This document shows positions 26,103 through 34,401 of a stretch of DNA of 64,000 nucleotides, one piece after another. The notes under the pieces are model-generated. The model was not told where the DNA came from. It saw only the letters and a list, made by a program, of their open reading frames with translations, and made no database searches. Each line of letters begins with the position of its first letter. Within the stretch, counting starts at the first letter, position 1. This DNA comes from Novosphingobium lentum NBRC 107847 (GTDB lineage: Bacteria; Pseudomonadota; Alphaproteobacteria; Sphingomonadales; Sphingomonadaceae), in contig NZ_BCTW01000008.1 of assembly GCF_001590965.1 (NCBI RefSeq), positions 1 to 64,000 of the forward strand. The letters are read 5' to 3'. Position numbers and translations under genes: made by a program.

Positions 26103-26519
26103 CTATTCCTTGGCGGTGCCCTTGTCGGCCTGCTCGGTCACTTTCGCGGCGCCCTCGGCATGGGCGACCTTATCGCCGCGCGCCCGGTCGTACAGCGACT
26201 TGGCCAATAGACCGCCACCCACGACGATCGCGCCCGGCACCGAACGCGTCGCCATGCGGGCGACGGCCGTTCCGATCAGCGTCTGGCCCATGCTGCGGCC
26301 CTTGATGATGCCCTTGGCCTTTTTCGCGTCGTACTTGGTGCGCAGCACCCCGCGTTCGACCGCATGGCGCAAAAGCTGCCCACCCACGCGCAAGGCGATG
26401 TCGGCGATGATCAGGTTGGTGACGGGATTGGGCGATGCCGGCGGGACTTTGTCGAGTTTGCCCTTGGCACGCTTCAGCGCCGTCTGCACTTTGCCACGCT
26501 TGCGGCCGAATATCGCCAT
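26103..26519 (-). CDS. Conserved hypothetical protein
   Basis: A 138-aa basic protein starting MAIFGRKRGKVQTALKRAKG. It has a Lys/Arg-rich N-terminus, a middle with Gly/Ala-rich helices (RSVPGAIVVGGGLLAKSLYDRARG) that could associate with a membrane, and an acidic/Lys-rich C-terminus. I recall similar proteins near sspB in sphingomonads, but no function is known to me. Its position between gmk and sspB on the same strand suggests a housekeeping context. Confidence 0.7.
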   Translation of the reverse strand: MAIFGRKRGKVQTALKRAKGKLDKVPPASPNPVTNLIIADIALRVGGQLLRHAVERGVLRTKYDAKKAKGIIKGRSMGQTLIGTAVARMATRSVPGAIVVGGGLLAKSLYDRARGDKVAHAEGAAKVTEQADKGTAKE

Positions 26520-26590
26520 GAAGCTGCCTTTGCCGTTGCGGCGCGATTCCCGTCATCAGGCCCCGACGAACGGGGGACGGGCACCGCCGC

Positions 26591-27106
26591 CTACTTCTTG
26601 CGGCCGAAATCGACCGTGACGACGTTGGATCCGTCATCGGCTTTGTCAACGTCGGCCGCCGCGCTCTGTTCCGAGTCCTGCTCGGGCGAATCGTTTTCGG
26701 CGTCCTCGTGCGGTTCGGGCGTTTCGCTTTCGGCCATCGCCTGGAACTGCAGCCCGAAATCGACGGCGGGATCGACGAACGCGGTGATCGCGGAGAACGG
26801 GATCACCAGCTTCGACGGGATCTGGTTGAAGCTGAGGCCCACGCTGAACCCGTCTTCATCGACGCGCAGATCCCAGAACTTGTTCTGCAGCACGATCGTC
26901 ATCTCGTCGGGAAACCGTTCGCGCAGGCGGGTCGGGATATCGACGCCGGGCGCGGTGGTCTTGAACGTGATGTAGAAGTGGTGGCTGCCCGGCAGCGTGC
27001 CGCCGGTCGCTTCCACCTGGCCCAGCACGCGGCCGACGACGGCACGCAGGGCTTCCTGCACGATCTCGTCGTAAGGGATCAGGCTGTCGGGCGCGCTGTC
27101 GTTCAT
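26591..27106 (-). CDS. sspB: SspB-family ClpXP adaptor (alphaproteobacterial type)
   Basis: A 171-aa adaptor that tethers ssrA-tagged and other substrates to ClpXP. The SspB fold is recognised from [68 protein letters not shown]. An acidic, disordered linker (about residues 125-155) and the C-terminal tail [10 protein letters not shown] follow; in SspB such a tail docks on ClpX. It is divergent from hisB. Confidence 0.93.
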   Translation of the reverse strand: MNDSAPDSLIPYDEIVQEALRAVVGRVLGQVEATGGTLPGSHHFYITFKTTAPGVDIPTRLRERFPDEMTIVLQNKFWDLRVDEDGFSVGLSFNQIPSKLVIPFSAITAFVDPAVDFGLQFQAMAESETPEPHEDAENDSPEQDSEQSAAADVDKADDGSNVVTVDFGRKK

Positions 27107-27189
27107 TCTGCGGACAAGTGGCCGTGGTTGACGCGACGGTCAAGGGGGAGATGGTTGATTCCGTTTCGCCGCAGCTTATAGGCAACGCC

Positions 27190-27798
27190 ATGCGCACCGG
27201 CTCGATCACCCGCAAGACCGAGGAGACCGACATCGCCGTGGCGGTGAACCTCGATGGCACCGGCACGTATGCGGTTTCGACCGGGATCGGGTTTCTCGAT
27301 CACATGATCGAACAGTTCAGCCGCCATTCGCTGATCGACATCGAGTGTCGGGTGCGTGGCGACCTGCACGTCGACCAGCATCACACGACCGAGGACAGCG
27401 CCATCGCCATCGGCCAGGCCATCAGCCAGGCGTTGGGCGACAAGCGCGGGATCACCCGCTACGGCAGCGCCTATTCGCCGATGGACGAAGCGTTGAGCCG
27501 CGTCGCGCTCGACATTTCGGGGCGGCCGGTGCTGATCTGGAAGGTCGGCTTCACCCAGCCCCGGCTAGGCGAAATGGACACCGAGCTGTTCGAGCACTGG
27601 TTCCACTCGATCGCGCAGGCGGCGGGCATCACGCTGCACGTCGAATCGCTGTACGGCCAGAACAACCACCACATCATCGAAGGCGTGTTCAAAGGCTTTG
27701 CCCGCGCCATGCGCAGCGCGGTGGCGATCGACCCGCGCAAGGCCGATGCCGTGCCCTCGACCAAGGGCATCCTTGGCGCAGGCTCGCTCGAAAGCTGA
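27190..27798 (+). CDS. hisB: Imidazoleglycerol-phosphate dehydratase
   Basis: A 202-aa HisB that dehydrates imidazole glycerol phosphate in histidine synthesis. Manganese-binding repeats are visible: [12 protein letters not shown] with DQHHTTED, and the second half with EHWFHS and [10 protein letters not shown]. Single-function (no phosphatase domain), normal length. The ATG at 27190 ([10 protein letters not shown]) is chosen; the frame extends upstream without homologous sequence. hisH follows 8 bp after the stop. Confidence 0.97.
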   Translation: MRTGSITRKTEETDIAVAVNLDGTGTYAVSTGIGFLDHMIEQFSRHSLIDIECRVRGDLHVDQHHTTEDSAIAIGQAISQALGDKRGITRYGSAYSPMDEALSRVALDISGRPVLIWKVGFTQPRLGEMDTELFEHWFHSIAQAAGITLHVESLYGQNNHHIIEGVFKGFARAMRSAVAIDPRKADAVPSTKGILGAGSLES

Positions 27799-27806
27799 AC
27801 GGCAGC

Positions 27807-28436
27807 ATGGCCGAGGTCATTGCCCTGATCGACTATGGCGCGGGCAACTTGCGCTCGGTGGCCAACGCGCTGAAGGCGGCGGGCGCAGAGGGCGTGCAGG
27901 TTACGGCGGACCCCAACGTGGTGCGCGCGGCCGATCGCATCGTGCTTCCCGGCGTGGGCGCGTTCAAGGCCTGTGCCGATGCGTTGCGGGGCGTGCCCCA
28001 CCTGGTCGATGCTATGGAAGAACGCGTGCTGATCGGCGCCGCGCCGTTTCTGGGCATCTGCGTGGGCATGCAGCTGCTCGCCTCGCGCGGAGTAGAACAC
28101 GGCGTCACCCTCGGGCTCGACTGGATCGCGGGCGAAGTGCGCGCGATCGAGGTCACCGATCCGGCGATCAAGGTGCCGCACATGGGCTGGAACGACGTCG
28201 CGCCGCTGGGCCACGACGACGGATCGCAACTGCTGCGCGGCGGCGAGGCCTATTTCCTCCACTCCTACCACTTCGTGCCCGAGGACGGCGCCCGGATCGC
28301 GGCGATGACCGACCACGGCGGCGGGCTGGTCGCGGCAGTGGCGCGCGACAATATCCTGGGCGTGCAGTTCCATCCCGAAAAGAGCCAGGCCTACGGGCTG
28401 GAACTGCTGGCGCGCTTTCTCGACTGGCGGCCGTAG
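27807..28436 (+). CDS. hisH: Imidazole glycerol phosphate synthase, glutamine amidotransferase subunit
   Basis: A 209-aa class I amidotransferase that supplies ammonia to HisF. Seen: the N-terminal IDYGAGNLRSV, oxyanion PGVGAF, the nucleophile Cys85 in GICVGMQLL, and the His/Glu pair in VQFHPEKSQ. Follows hisB directly; separated from hisA by a repeat and a GH130 gene. Confidence 0.97.
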   Translation: MAEVIALIDYGAGNLRSVANALKAAGAEGVQVTADPNVVRAADRIVLPGVGAFKACADALRGVPHLVDAMEERVLIGAAPFLGICVGMQLLASRGVEHGVTLGLDWIAGEVRAIEVTDPAIKVPHMGWNDVAPLGHDDGSQLLRGGEAYFLHSYHFVPEDGARIAAMTDHGGGLVAAVARDNILGVQFHPEKSQAYGLELLARFLDWRP

Positions 28437-28459
28437 GAGCGAAGACGTTACGCTCACCC

Positions 28460-28552
28460 GCTCGTGTCGAGCGAAACCCTCACCCACTCATGTCGAGCGA
28501 AGTCGAGACACGTCGCGCTACTTTGAACGTCGTGCAGCGTCCCTCGACTTCA
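28460..28552. repeat. Dispersed repeat, family C (imperfect copy)
   Basis: Contains two copies of tgtcgagcga (ctcgtgtcgagcgaaac and ctcatgtcgagcgaagtcga) followed by cgagacacgtcgcgc, related to the perfect hairpin at 38091. It lies between hisH and the GH130 gene and could attenuate read-through within the his cluster. Confidence 0.55.
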
Positions 28553-28652
28553 CGCGGGATCAACGGGGTGGGAACAGATCCCTGACGACTCCATCCATCG
28601 TCCGGGGAACCAACGCTCCGCCCGCTCCTTCCATCATCCGAAGGAGCCTTGC

Positions 28653-29777
28653 ATGGACCGCCTGGTGTTTACCCCTGACGAAGTCGACCTGTCGCGTTCG
28701 CCGCTGGCCGGGCAGCTGGGCGTCGAAACGTTCGTGCTCGGAGCGTTCAATCCGGGGCTGACGCGGCTGGACAGCGGCAACCTTATGATGATGGTGCGCG
28801 TGGCCGAAGCGCTGCGCCAACCGATCCGCGATGGCCAGATCCACGCGATCCGCTGGCACGACGGAACCTATGTGCTGGACGCCTGGCCGCTCGACTGGGT
28901 CGATACCTCGGACCCGCGCACGTTCACCGTTCATGATCCGGCGGGCTGGAAAGTGCTGGGGCTGACCTCGCTGTCATGGCTGCTGCCGGTCGAACTGTCG
29001 GCGGACGGCGGCCGTGTCATCGCGGTGCATTATGATCGCGTGATCGCGCCGCACGCCAGCCTCCAGTGCTACGGCATCGAAGATGCGCGGATCAGTTGCA
29101 TCGACGGATCGTACCTGATGACCACCTGCTCGGTCAGCCCCGAGCGCCATTCCACCACGCTCTACAGTTCGGCCGACGCGCTCGACTGGACGTTCGAGGG
29201 GATCGTGCTGGATCACCAGAACAAGGACATGCTGATCTTCGAAGGGCTGATCCGGGGCCAGTACTGGGCGCAGACGCGGCCTTTGGGCGATCTCTATTTC
29301 GCCTATCCGCCGGGCAGCGAATGGCGCGCCGGTCCGTCGATCAACCTGGCGACGTCGCCCGATGCGCTGCACTGGCGGCCGCACATAAGGCCGGGCCTGC
29401 GCCCGCACGCCGATACGGTGGCGACCGCGCGGATGGGCGGGGGTGCGCCACCGATCCTGACCGAGATCGCCGGGCAGCGCGGCTGGCTGTCGCTGTGGCA
29501 CGGCGTGGAACCCAACGCCGGGGTGGGGACCTATCGCACCTACTGGACCCTGCTCGATCCCACCGACCCGAGCCGGGTGATCGCCACCAGCCACCAACCG
29601 CTGATCGAACCCGATGCCGGCCTGACCGCGCGGCTCGCCCACCAGCTCTATCTCGACAGCGTGGTGTTCACGACAGGGATCGTGGACGCGGGCGATCACT
29701 TCATCGTCGCGTCGGGCGAGGCCGATCTGGCGTGCCGCATCACCCATGTGCCCAAAGGAAGCTTTCGCCCCGCCTGA
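28653..29777 (+). CDS. Glycoside hydrolase family 130-like phosphorylase/hydrolase
   Basis: A 374-aa five-bladed beta-propeller-type protein resembling GH130 (mannosyl-oligosaccharide phosphorylases and related enzymes). Seen: the GIEDARIS block (family G-x-EDPR-x), NKDMLIFEGL (family KD-x-x-LFP), the GGGAPPILTE turn and WLSLWHGV, and the closing LLDPTDPSRVI. No signal peptide, so cytoplasmic. A strong GAAGGAG precedes the ATG. It sits inside the histidine cluster between hisH and hisA with no carbohydrate genes nearby; substrate unknown. Confidence 0.78.
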   Translation: MDRLVFTPDEVDLSRSPLAGQLGVETFVLGAFNPGLTRLDSGNLMMMVRVAEALRQPIRDGQIHAIRWHDGTYVLDAWPLDWVDTSDPRTFTVHDPAGWKVLGLTSLSWLLPVELSADGGRVIAVHYDRVIAPHASLQCYGIEDARISCIDGSYLMTTCSVSPERHSTTLYSSADALDWTFEGIVLDHQNKDMLIFEGLIRGQYWAQTRPLGDLYFAYPPGSEWRAGPSINLATSPDALHWRPHIRPGLRPHADTVATARMGGGAPPILTEIAGQRGWLSLWHGVEPNAGVGTYRTYWTLLDPTDPSRVIATSHQPLIEPDAGLTARLAHQLYLDSVVFTTGIVDAGDHFIVASGEADLACRITHVPKGSFRPA

Positions 29778-29801
29778 ACCGCTGCTAGGCGCGCGCACAT
29801 C

Positions 29802-30530
29802 ATGATTGTCTTTCCCGCTATCGATCTCAAGTCCGGGCAGGTCGTGCGCCTTGCCGAAGGCGACATGGACCGCGCCACCGTCTATGGCGACGATCCTGCC
29901 GCGCAGGCCACGCTGTTCGCCGATGCGGGCGCGATGCACCTCCACGTGGTCGATCTCGACGGTGCGTTCGCGGGCGAGGCGCGCAATGCAGGGGCGGTGC
30001 GTGCGATCCTCGATGCGTTTCCCGGCCACGTCCAGCTGGGCGGCGGCATCCGCAACCCGGTGGCGGTGGATGGCTGGTTCGATCTGGGGGTGAGCCGCGT
30101 GGTGATCGGCACCGCCGCGTTGAAGGACCCCGATTTCGTGCGCGACATGGCACGCGCCTATCCCGGCGGGATCGTGGTGGCGGTCGATGCGCGCGATGGT
30201 TTCGTCGCCACCGCCGGCTGGGCCGATGTGTCCGATGTTCCCATCGCCGACATGGCCCGCCGGTTCGAGGATGCAGGCGTCGCCTCGATCCTGTTCACCG
30301 ACGTCGGTCGCGACGGGCTGCTCAAGGGTTGTAACATCGAGGCAACGCTCGACCTCGCGCGCGCCACCCGCCTGCCGGTGATCGCCAGCGGCGGGGTCAA
30401 GGGGCTCGACGATATCCGCATGCTGGCGCTTCATGCCAATGACGGGATCGAGGGCGTGATTACCGGCCGCGCATTGTACGACGGGCGGCTCGATCTGGCG
30501 GCGGCGCTGGCGATGGCGGCAGAGGCATGA
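29802..30530 (+). CDS. hisA: 1-(5-phosphoribosyl)-5-[(5-phosphoribosylamino)methylideneamino]imidazole-4-carboxamide isomerase
   Basis: A 242-aa TIM-barrel isomerase of histidine synthesis. Seen: the catalytic Asp8 in FPAIDLKSGQVVRL, GGGIR, VAVDARDGFVATAGW with the second catalytic Asp, IASGGVKGLDDI and the C-terminal phosphate-binding GVITGRALYDGRLDL. The stop overlaps the start of the next small gene by 4 bp. Confidence 0.97.
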   Translation: MIVFPAIDLKSGQVVRLAEGDMDRATVYGDDPAAQATLFADAGAMHLHVVDLDGAFAGEARNAGAVRAILDAFPGHVQLGGGIRNPVAVDGWFDLGVSRVVIGTAALKDPDFVRDMARAYPGGIVVAVDARDGFVATAGWADVSDVPIADMARRFEDAGVASILFTDVGRDGLLKGCNIEATLDLARATRLPVIASGGVKGLDDIRMLALHANDGIEGVITGRALYDGRLDLAAALAMAAEA

Positions 30531-30763
30531 TGCCTCAACAAATCATGGCAGTGTTTGGGCTGGCATATTTGTCATGGCGCGCATTTATCGCAGTCCGTGA
30601 ATTTCGAGCCGGCTACGTGACGGTGAAGATGCGCTACGCTGGCAAAAGCCTGCGATATGAAAGAGCAACTGATCAGCGTGCTTTTTGGGGTACAACGCTC
30701 TTTCAAGGCGGAATTATCATTTTTCTGACCTGCGTTTTCCTTGGGTTGCTGTTGATCCCATGA
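30527..30763 (+). CDS. Small two-helix membrane protein nested between hisA and hisF
   Basis: A 78-aa protein overlapping the hisA stop and the hisF start by ATGA on both sides, so it is translationally coupled within the his operon. It has an N-terminal hydrophobic segment (about residues 5-22), a basic middle ([19 protein letters not shown]) and a C-terminal helix (about 55-76, [18 protein letters not shown]). The DNA is visibly more AT-rich than hisA and hisF. No family recognised. The perfect frame with both overlaps argues strongly that it is translated. Confidence 0.75.
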   Translation: MMPQQIMAVFGLAYLSWRAFIAVREFRAGYVTVKMRYAGKSLRYERATDQRAFWGTTLFQGGIIIFLTCVFLGLLLIP

Positions 30764-31521
30764 CCGTCCGCGTCCGCGTCATTCCCTGCCTTGATGTGCG
30801 CGATGGCCGCGTGGTCAAGGGCGTGAACTTCGTCGACTTGCGCGATGCGGGCGATCCGGTCGAGCAGGCGCGCGCGTATGACGCTGCCGGCGCCGATGAG
30901 CTGTGCTTCCTCGACATTTCCGCCAGTCACGAAGGGCGCGGCACGCTGCTCGGCGTGGTGTCGCGCACCGCCGAGGTGTGTTTCATGCCGCTGACGGTGG
31001 GCGGCGGCGTGCGCGGGGTCGAGGATGCGCGCGCGCTGCTGCTGGCGGGCGCGGACAAGGTCGCGGTCAATTCTGCTGCCGTCTCCCGGCCGGAACTGGT
31101 GGGCGAGATCGCCGCGCGGTTCGGCAGCCAGTGCGTGGTCGGATCGGTCGATGCGCGGCGCGTTGCGCCCGGACGTTGGGAAATCTTCACCCACGGCGGC
31201 CGCAAGGCCACCGGGCTCGATGCGCTGGAGCATGCGCTCAACCTGGCCCGGCTCGGCGCGGGCGAACTGCTGGTCACCTCGATGGACGGCGACGGCACCA
31301 AAGCCGGTTACGATCTGGAACTGACCCGCGCGATTGCCGACGCGGTGCCGGTGCCGGTGATCGCCAGCGGCGGCGTGGGCACGCTCGATCACCTTGTCGC
31401 GGGGGTCACCCAAGGCCACGCCAGCGCGGTGCTGGCTGCCTCGATCTTCCACTTCGGCACGCATTCGATCGGCGAGGCGCACGCGGCGTTGCGCGCGGCG
31501 GGCCTACCCGCGCGCGGCTGA
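30760..31521 (+). CDS. hisF: Imidazole glycerol phosphate synthase, cyclase subunit
   Basis: A 253-aa TIM-barrel cyclase that uses HisH-derived ammonia to form imidazole glycerol phosphate and AICAR. Seen: the catalytic Asp in [27 protein letters not shown], the second catalytic Asp in [15 protein letters not shown], and [13 protein letters not shown]. The start overlaps the small membrane-protein gene by 4 bp. Confidence 0.97.
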   Translation: MTVRVRVIPCLDVRDGRVVKGVNFVDLRDAGDPVEQARAYDAAGADELCFLDISASHEGRGTLLGVVSRTAEVCFMPLTVGGGVRGVEDARALLLAGADKVAVNSAAVSRPELVGEIAARFGSQCVVGSVDARRVAPGRWEIFTHGGRKATGLDALEHALNLARLGAGELLVTSMDGDGTKAGYDLELTRAIADAVPVPVIASGGVGTLDHLVAGVTQGHASAVLAASIFHFGTHSIGEAHAALRAAGLPARG

Positions 31522-31677
31522 CGCTCGCCACCGTTACAGCCCAACTGTCGGATTTCCATACACTTCGTGCGAGCGGTCGCGAACCGTTAACCAACGTTAT
31601 CCCGCACCTGCGCGATTCCCGCAGTCGTGGCACAAGGCTTGCTTAACCTTGGTGCAGGCTTGGGGTTTTGATTCATC

Positions 31678-31866
31678 GTGCGAAGTCTCGTCCATTCGGC
31701 CATTGCCACCGCCATCATCGCCGCACTGGTCGCTTCGCCCGCGATGGCGCAGGCCGTGGGAACCAAAGTGCCCGAACCCACCGATCTCGCGCTGTTCGCG
31801 ATGGGTGTGATCGGGCTGGTGATCGGCCGACGCGGCGCGCGGCGGCGCGATCGCGACGAGGATTGA
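31678..31866 (+). CDS. Minimal PEP-CTERM protein (signal peptide plus sorting tail)
   Basis: A 62-aa protein starting at GTG. An N-terminal signal peptide (residues 1-25, cleavage after AMA) is followed almost at once by a PEP-CTERM signal: VPEP at 31-34, a hydrophobic helix (about 36-50) and a basic cluster RRGARRR. After predicted cleavage at both ends only about a dozen residues would remain. PEP-CTERM signals are processed by exosortase, which is not in this window. It lies between hisF and hisE; function unknown. Confidence 0.7.
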   Translation: MRSLVHSAIATAIIAALVASPAMAQAVGTKVPEPTDLALFAMGVIGLVIGRRGARRRDRDED

Positions 31867-31934
31867 TCCGGCGGTCTACGCGGTCCAGTCGCCCAGCGCT
31901 TGACCCGCGTCCCGCCGCGCGCCATGCCGCGCCG

Positions 31935-32261
31935 ATGGACCACGCAGCGATCCTTTCCCGGCTCGAAGCCACGATTGCCGAACGGCTGACCGGCGATCCC
32001 GCATCAAGCTACGTCGCCAAGCTCAACGCGCGCGGCGTCGGCAAGATCGCGCAGAAAGTGGGCGAGGAAGCGGTCGAAACGGTGATCGCGGCGCTGTCCG
32101 GCAACGATGCGGAACTGGTCGGCGAAGCGGCGGATCTGCTGTTCCACCTCATCGTGCTGCTGGCCGCCAAAGGCGTGCCGCTTGCCGATGTGCTGGCCGA
32201 ACTGCAGCGCCGCGAAGGCACGTCGGGCATTGCCGAAAAGGCCGCGCGTCCAACCACCTAG
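31935..32261 (+). CDS. hisE: Phosphoribosyl-ATP pyrophosphohydrolase
   Basis: A 108-aa HisE, the second enzyme of histidine synthesis. Seen: the MazG-like helical core with KIAQKVGEEAVETVIAAL and ELVGEAADLLFHLIVLL, whose Glu/Asp residues bind magnesium. Single-function (no HisI domain). The ATG at 31935 gives normal length; the frame is open further upstream across the PEP-CTERM gene. Confidence 0.95.
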   Translation: MDHAAILSRLEATIAERLTGDPASSYVAKLNARGVGKIAQKVGEEAVETVIAALSGNDAELVGEAADLLFHLIVLLAAKGVPLADVLAELQRREGTSGIAEKAARPTT

Positions 32262-32284
32262 CGTACTATGCCGAGGAGCACGCG

Positions 32285-32662
32285 ATGAGCGTCGATGCCA
32301 CCCAGCCTTATGACGACCGGAACATCTTCGCGAAGATCCTGCGCGGTGAAATTCCATGCCGCAAGGTCTATGAGGATGACTTCGCGCTCGCCTTCCACGA
32401 CATCAACCCGCAAGCGCCGATGCATGTGCTGGTCATCCCCAAAGGTGCGTTCGTGAGCTGGGACGACTTTTCGGCCAAAGGCACCGAGGCGGAGATCGCC
32501 GGGTTCGTGCGCGCGGTGGGCACGGTGGCGCGCGATGCCAGGCTGGTTGCGCCGGGGTATCGCCTGTTGGCCAACGCGGGAACCGACAGCCACCAGGAAG
32601 TGCCGCACCTGCATGTTCACCTGTTTGCCGGGCGTCCGCTGGGGCCGATGCTGGTGCGCTGA
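32285..32662 (+). CDS. HIT-family (Hint-like) nucleotide-binding protein
   Basis: A 125-aa histidine-triad protein. Seen: NIFAKILRGEIPCRKVYED, FHDINPQAPMHVLVIPK and the catalytic triad HLHVHLFAGRPLG near the C-terminus. Hint proteins hydrolyse aminoacyl-/lysyl-AMP-type phosphoramidates. GAGGAG lies 7 bp upstream of the ATG. It follows hisE by 23 bp, as commonly seen in alphaproteobacteria. Confidence 0.93.
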   Translation: MSVDATQPYDDRNIFAKILRGEIPCRKVYEDDFALAFHDINPQAPMHVLVIPKGAFVSWDDFSAKGTEAEIAGFVRAVGTVARDARLVAPGYRLLANAGTDSHQEVPHLHVHLFAGRPLGPMLVR

Positions 32663-32756
32663 GCGCCTTTGGGCACGACAGAATGAGTCCTGCGGGCGAG
32701 GAATGGTTAACGCGGCCTTGCCCTCGGTTCGCTCCGGCGGCTAGAACGCGGGCTTC

Positions 32757-33218
32757 ATGCCGTTTCCCGAACCCCAGACCGGCCGCTTCGACGGCGCGAC
32801 CCACCTGTTCCCGGTGCGCGTCTATTTCGAGGACACCGATCTTTCGGGCGTGGTCTACCATGCCAACTACTTGCGCTGGTTCGAACGCGCGCGGTCCGAC
32901 ATGCTCCGCGTGCTGGGGGTCAACCAGCGTGCGGCGCACGAAGCGGGCGAGGGCGCCTATGCCGTGAGCGAACTGGCCATCCGCTACTTGCGACCGGCGC
33001 GGCTCGACGACGCCGTGCTGGTGCGCAGCGAGACTGTCGAGGTTGCCGCCTCCAGCTGCCGCATTGCGCAAGCGGCATGGCGCGGCGATGTGCTGCTGGC
33101 CAGCGCGACCGTCCGCGCCGCTTTCGTCAGCCCCCAGGGCCGCCCCCGGCGCCAGCCGCGCGACTGGGTGGCCGCCTTCCAATCCGTGCTTCGGCCCGCG
33201 ACTGCAGAAAGTCCTTAA
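32757..33218 (+). CDS. ybgC: Tol-Pal-associated acyl-CoA thioesterase YbgC
   Basis: A 153-aa hot-dog-fold thioesterase. Seen: VRVYFEDTDLSGVVYHANYLRWFERAR, including the catalytic Asp and the YHANY block, then YLRPARLDD. It is the usual first gene of the tol-pal operon; tolQ starts 5 bp after its stop. It hydrolyses acyl-CoA species; its link to Tol-Pal is by context. Confidence 0.94.
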   Translation: MPFPEPQTGRFDGATHLFPVRVYFEDTDLSGVVYHANYLRWFERARSDMLRVLGVNQRAAHEAGEGAYAVSELAIRYLRPARLDDAVLVRSETVEVAASSCRIAQAAWRGDVLLASATVRAAFVSPQGRPRRQPRDWVAAFQSVLRPATAESP

Positions 33219-33223
33219 TCCGC

Positions 33224-33937
33224 ATGATGGTGTTATCTCTCCTGGCCTCCGCCGCCGGTTCCGGCCTCGCCTCACCCAGCAGGCTCGATCCGGTGCGCCT
33301 GTTCCTTGATGCCGATATCGTGGTGCAGGCGGTGATGGCCGGGCTGATCCTGGCCAGCGTGTGGACGTGGACGATCATCGTCGGCTTCTCGCTGCGGATC
33401 GGGCGGCTGCAGCGCCGCTGCGATACCTATGAAGGCGAATTCTGGCAGGCGCGCGACATCGACGCGTTCCAGAAGGAAAACGCCAAGCGCGACATTCCGT
33501 CGGCGCGCGTGGTCAACGCCGCGCTGGGGGAATGGCGGCGATCGACCGCCGGCAGCAACGTGGACCGCGAAGGCACGCGCCAGCGGCTGGGCAGTGCGCT
33601 CGACGGCGCCGTCACGCAGGAGAGCGACCGGCTGGCCAACCGGCTGAACTTCCTCGCCACGGTGGGTTCTGTGGCGCCGTTCATCGGGCTGTTCGGCACG
33701 GTGTGGGGCATCATGGACAGCTTCTTCAGCATCGGCGCGCAGCAGAATTCCTCGCTCGCGGTGGTGGCACCGGGCATTTCGCAGGCGCTGTTCGCCACCG
33801 CCATCGGCCTGTTCGCGGCGATCCCGGCGGTGATCGGCTACAACCGCTTCTCGCATCGCGTGAACCGGTTCGAGACGCGGCTCTACCGCTTTGCCGACCG
33901 CTTCCACGCCTCGCTCAGCCGCGAGCTGGAGCAATAA
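33224..33937 (+). CDS. tolQ: Tol-Pal system proton channel subunit TolQ
   Basis: A 237-aa inner-membrane protein of the MotA/TolQ/ExbB family that uses proton flow to drive the Tol-Pal machine during constriction. Seen: the first helix near residues 25-45, then the long cytoplasmic region, and the paired conserved helices LATVGSVAPFIGLFGTVWGIMDSF and ALFATAIGLFAAIPAVIGYN. Two consecutive ATGs (33224, 33227) are possible starts. Confidence 0.96.
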   Translation: MMVLSLLASAAGSGLASPSRLDPVRLFLDADIVVQAVMAGLILASVWTWTIIVGFSLRIGRLQRRCDTYEGEFWQARDIDAFQKENAKRDIPSARVVNAALGEWRRSTAGSNVDREGTRQRLGSALDGAVTQESDRLANRLNFLATVGSVAPFIGLFGTVWGIMDSFFSIGAQQNSSLAVVAPGISQALFATAIGLFAAIPAVIGYNRFSHRVNRFETRLYRFADRFHASLSRELEQ

Positions 33938-33941
33938 CGCG

Positions 33942-34391
33942 ATGGCAATGAACCTTTCATCGGGCACATCGGGGCGTGGCCGGCGCGGGCGCGGCGGGCG
34001 GGCGCCGATGGCCGAGATCAACGTAACTCCGCTGGTCGATGTGATGCTGGTGTTGCTGATCATCTTCATGGTCACCGCGCCGTTGCTGGTTGCCGGGGTG
34101 CCGATCGAATTGCCCGACAGCCGGGCCAAGGCGCTGAGCCCCGATCCCGACCAGCTGACGTTGAGCATCGATGCATCGGGCAAGGTGTTTCTCGACGATC
34201 AGCCGCTGGCGCCGGGCGAACTGGCCGATCGGCTGTCGCGCTGCGCCAGCGCCGCGAAACCGCCGCTGATCACACTGCGCGCCGACCGGGGGCTGGATTA
34301 CGGCCGGGTGATGGCGGTGATGGGTGAGTTGAATGCCGCGGGCTGCAACAGCGTCTCGCTGGTCACCAACAGTTCATCGCAGGCGCCATAG
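33942..34391 (+). CDS. tolR: Tol-Pal system protein TolR
   Basis: A 149-aa ExbD/TolR-family protein. Seen: a basic Gly/Arg-rich N-terminus, then MAEINVTPLVDVMLVLLIIFMV containing the conserved Asp of the proton path within the single transmembrane helix, and a periplasmic domain. The start lies 4 bp after the tolQ stop. Confidence 0.96.
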   Translation: MAMNLSSGTSGRGRRGRGGRAPMAEINVTPLVDVMLVLLIIFMVTAPLLVAGVPIELPDSRAKALSPDPDQLTLSIDASGKVFLDDQPLAPGELADRLSRCASAAKPPLITLRADRGLDYGRVMAVMGELNAAGCNSVSLVTNSSSQAP

Positions 34392-34401
34392 CGGTTCGTC
34401 G

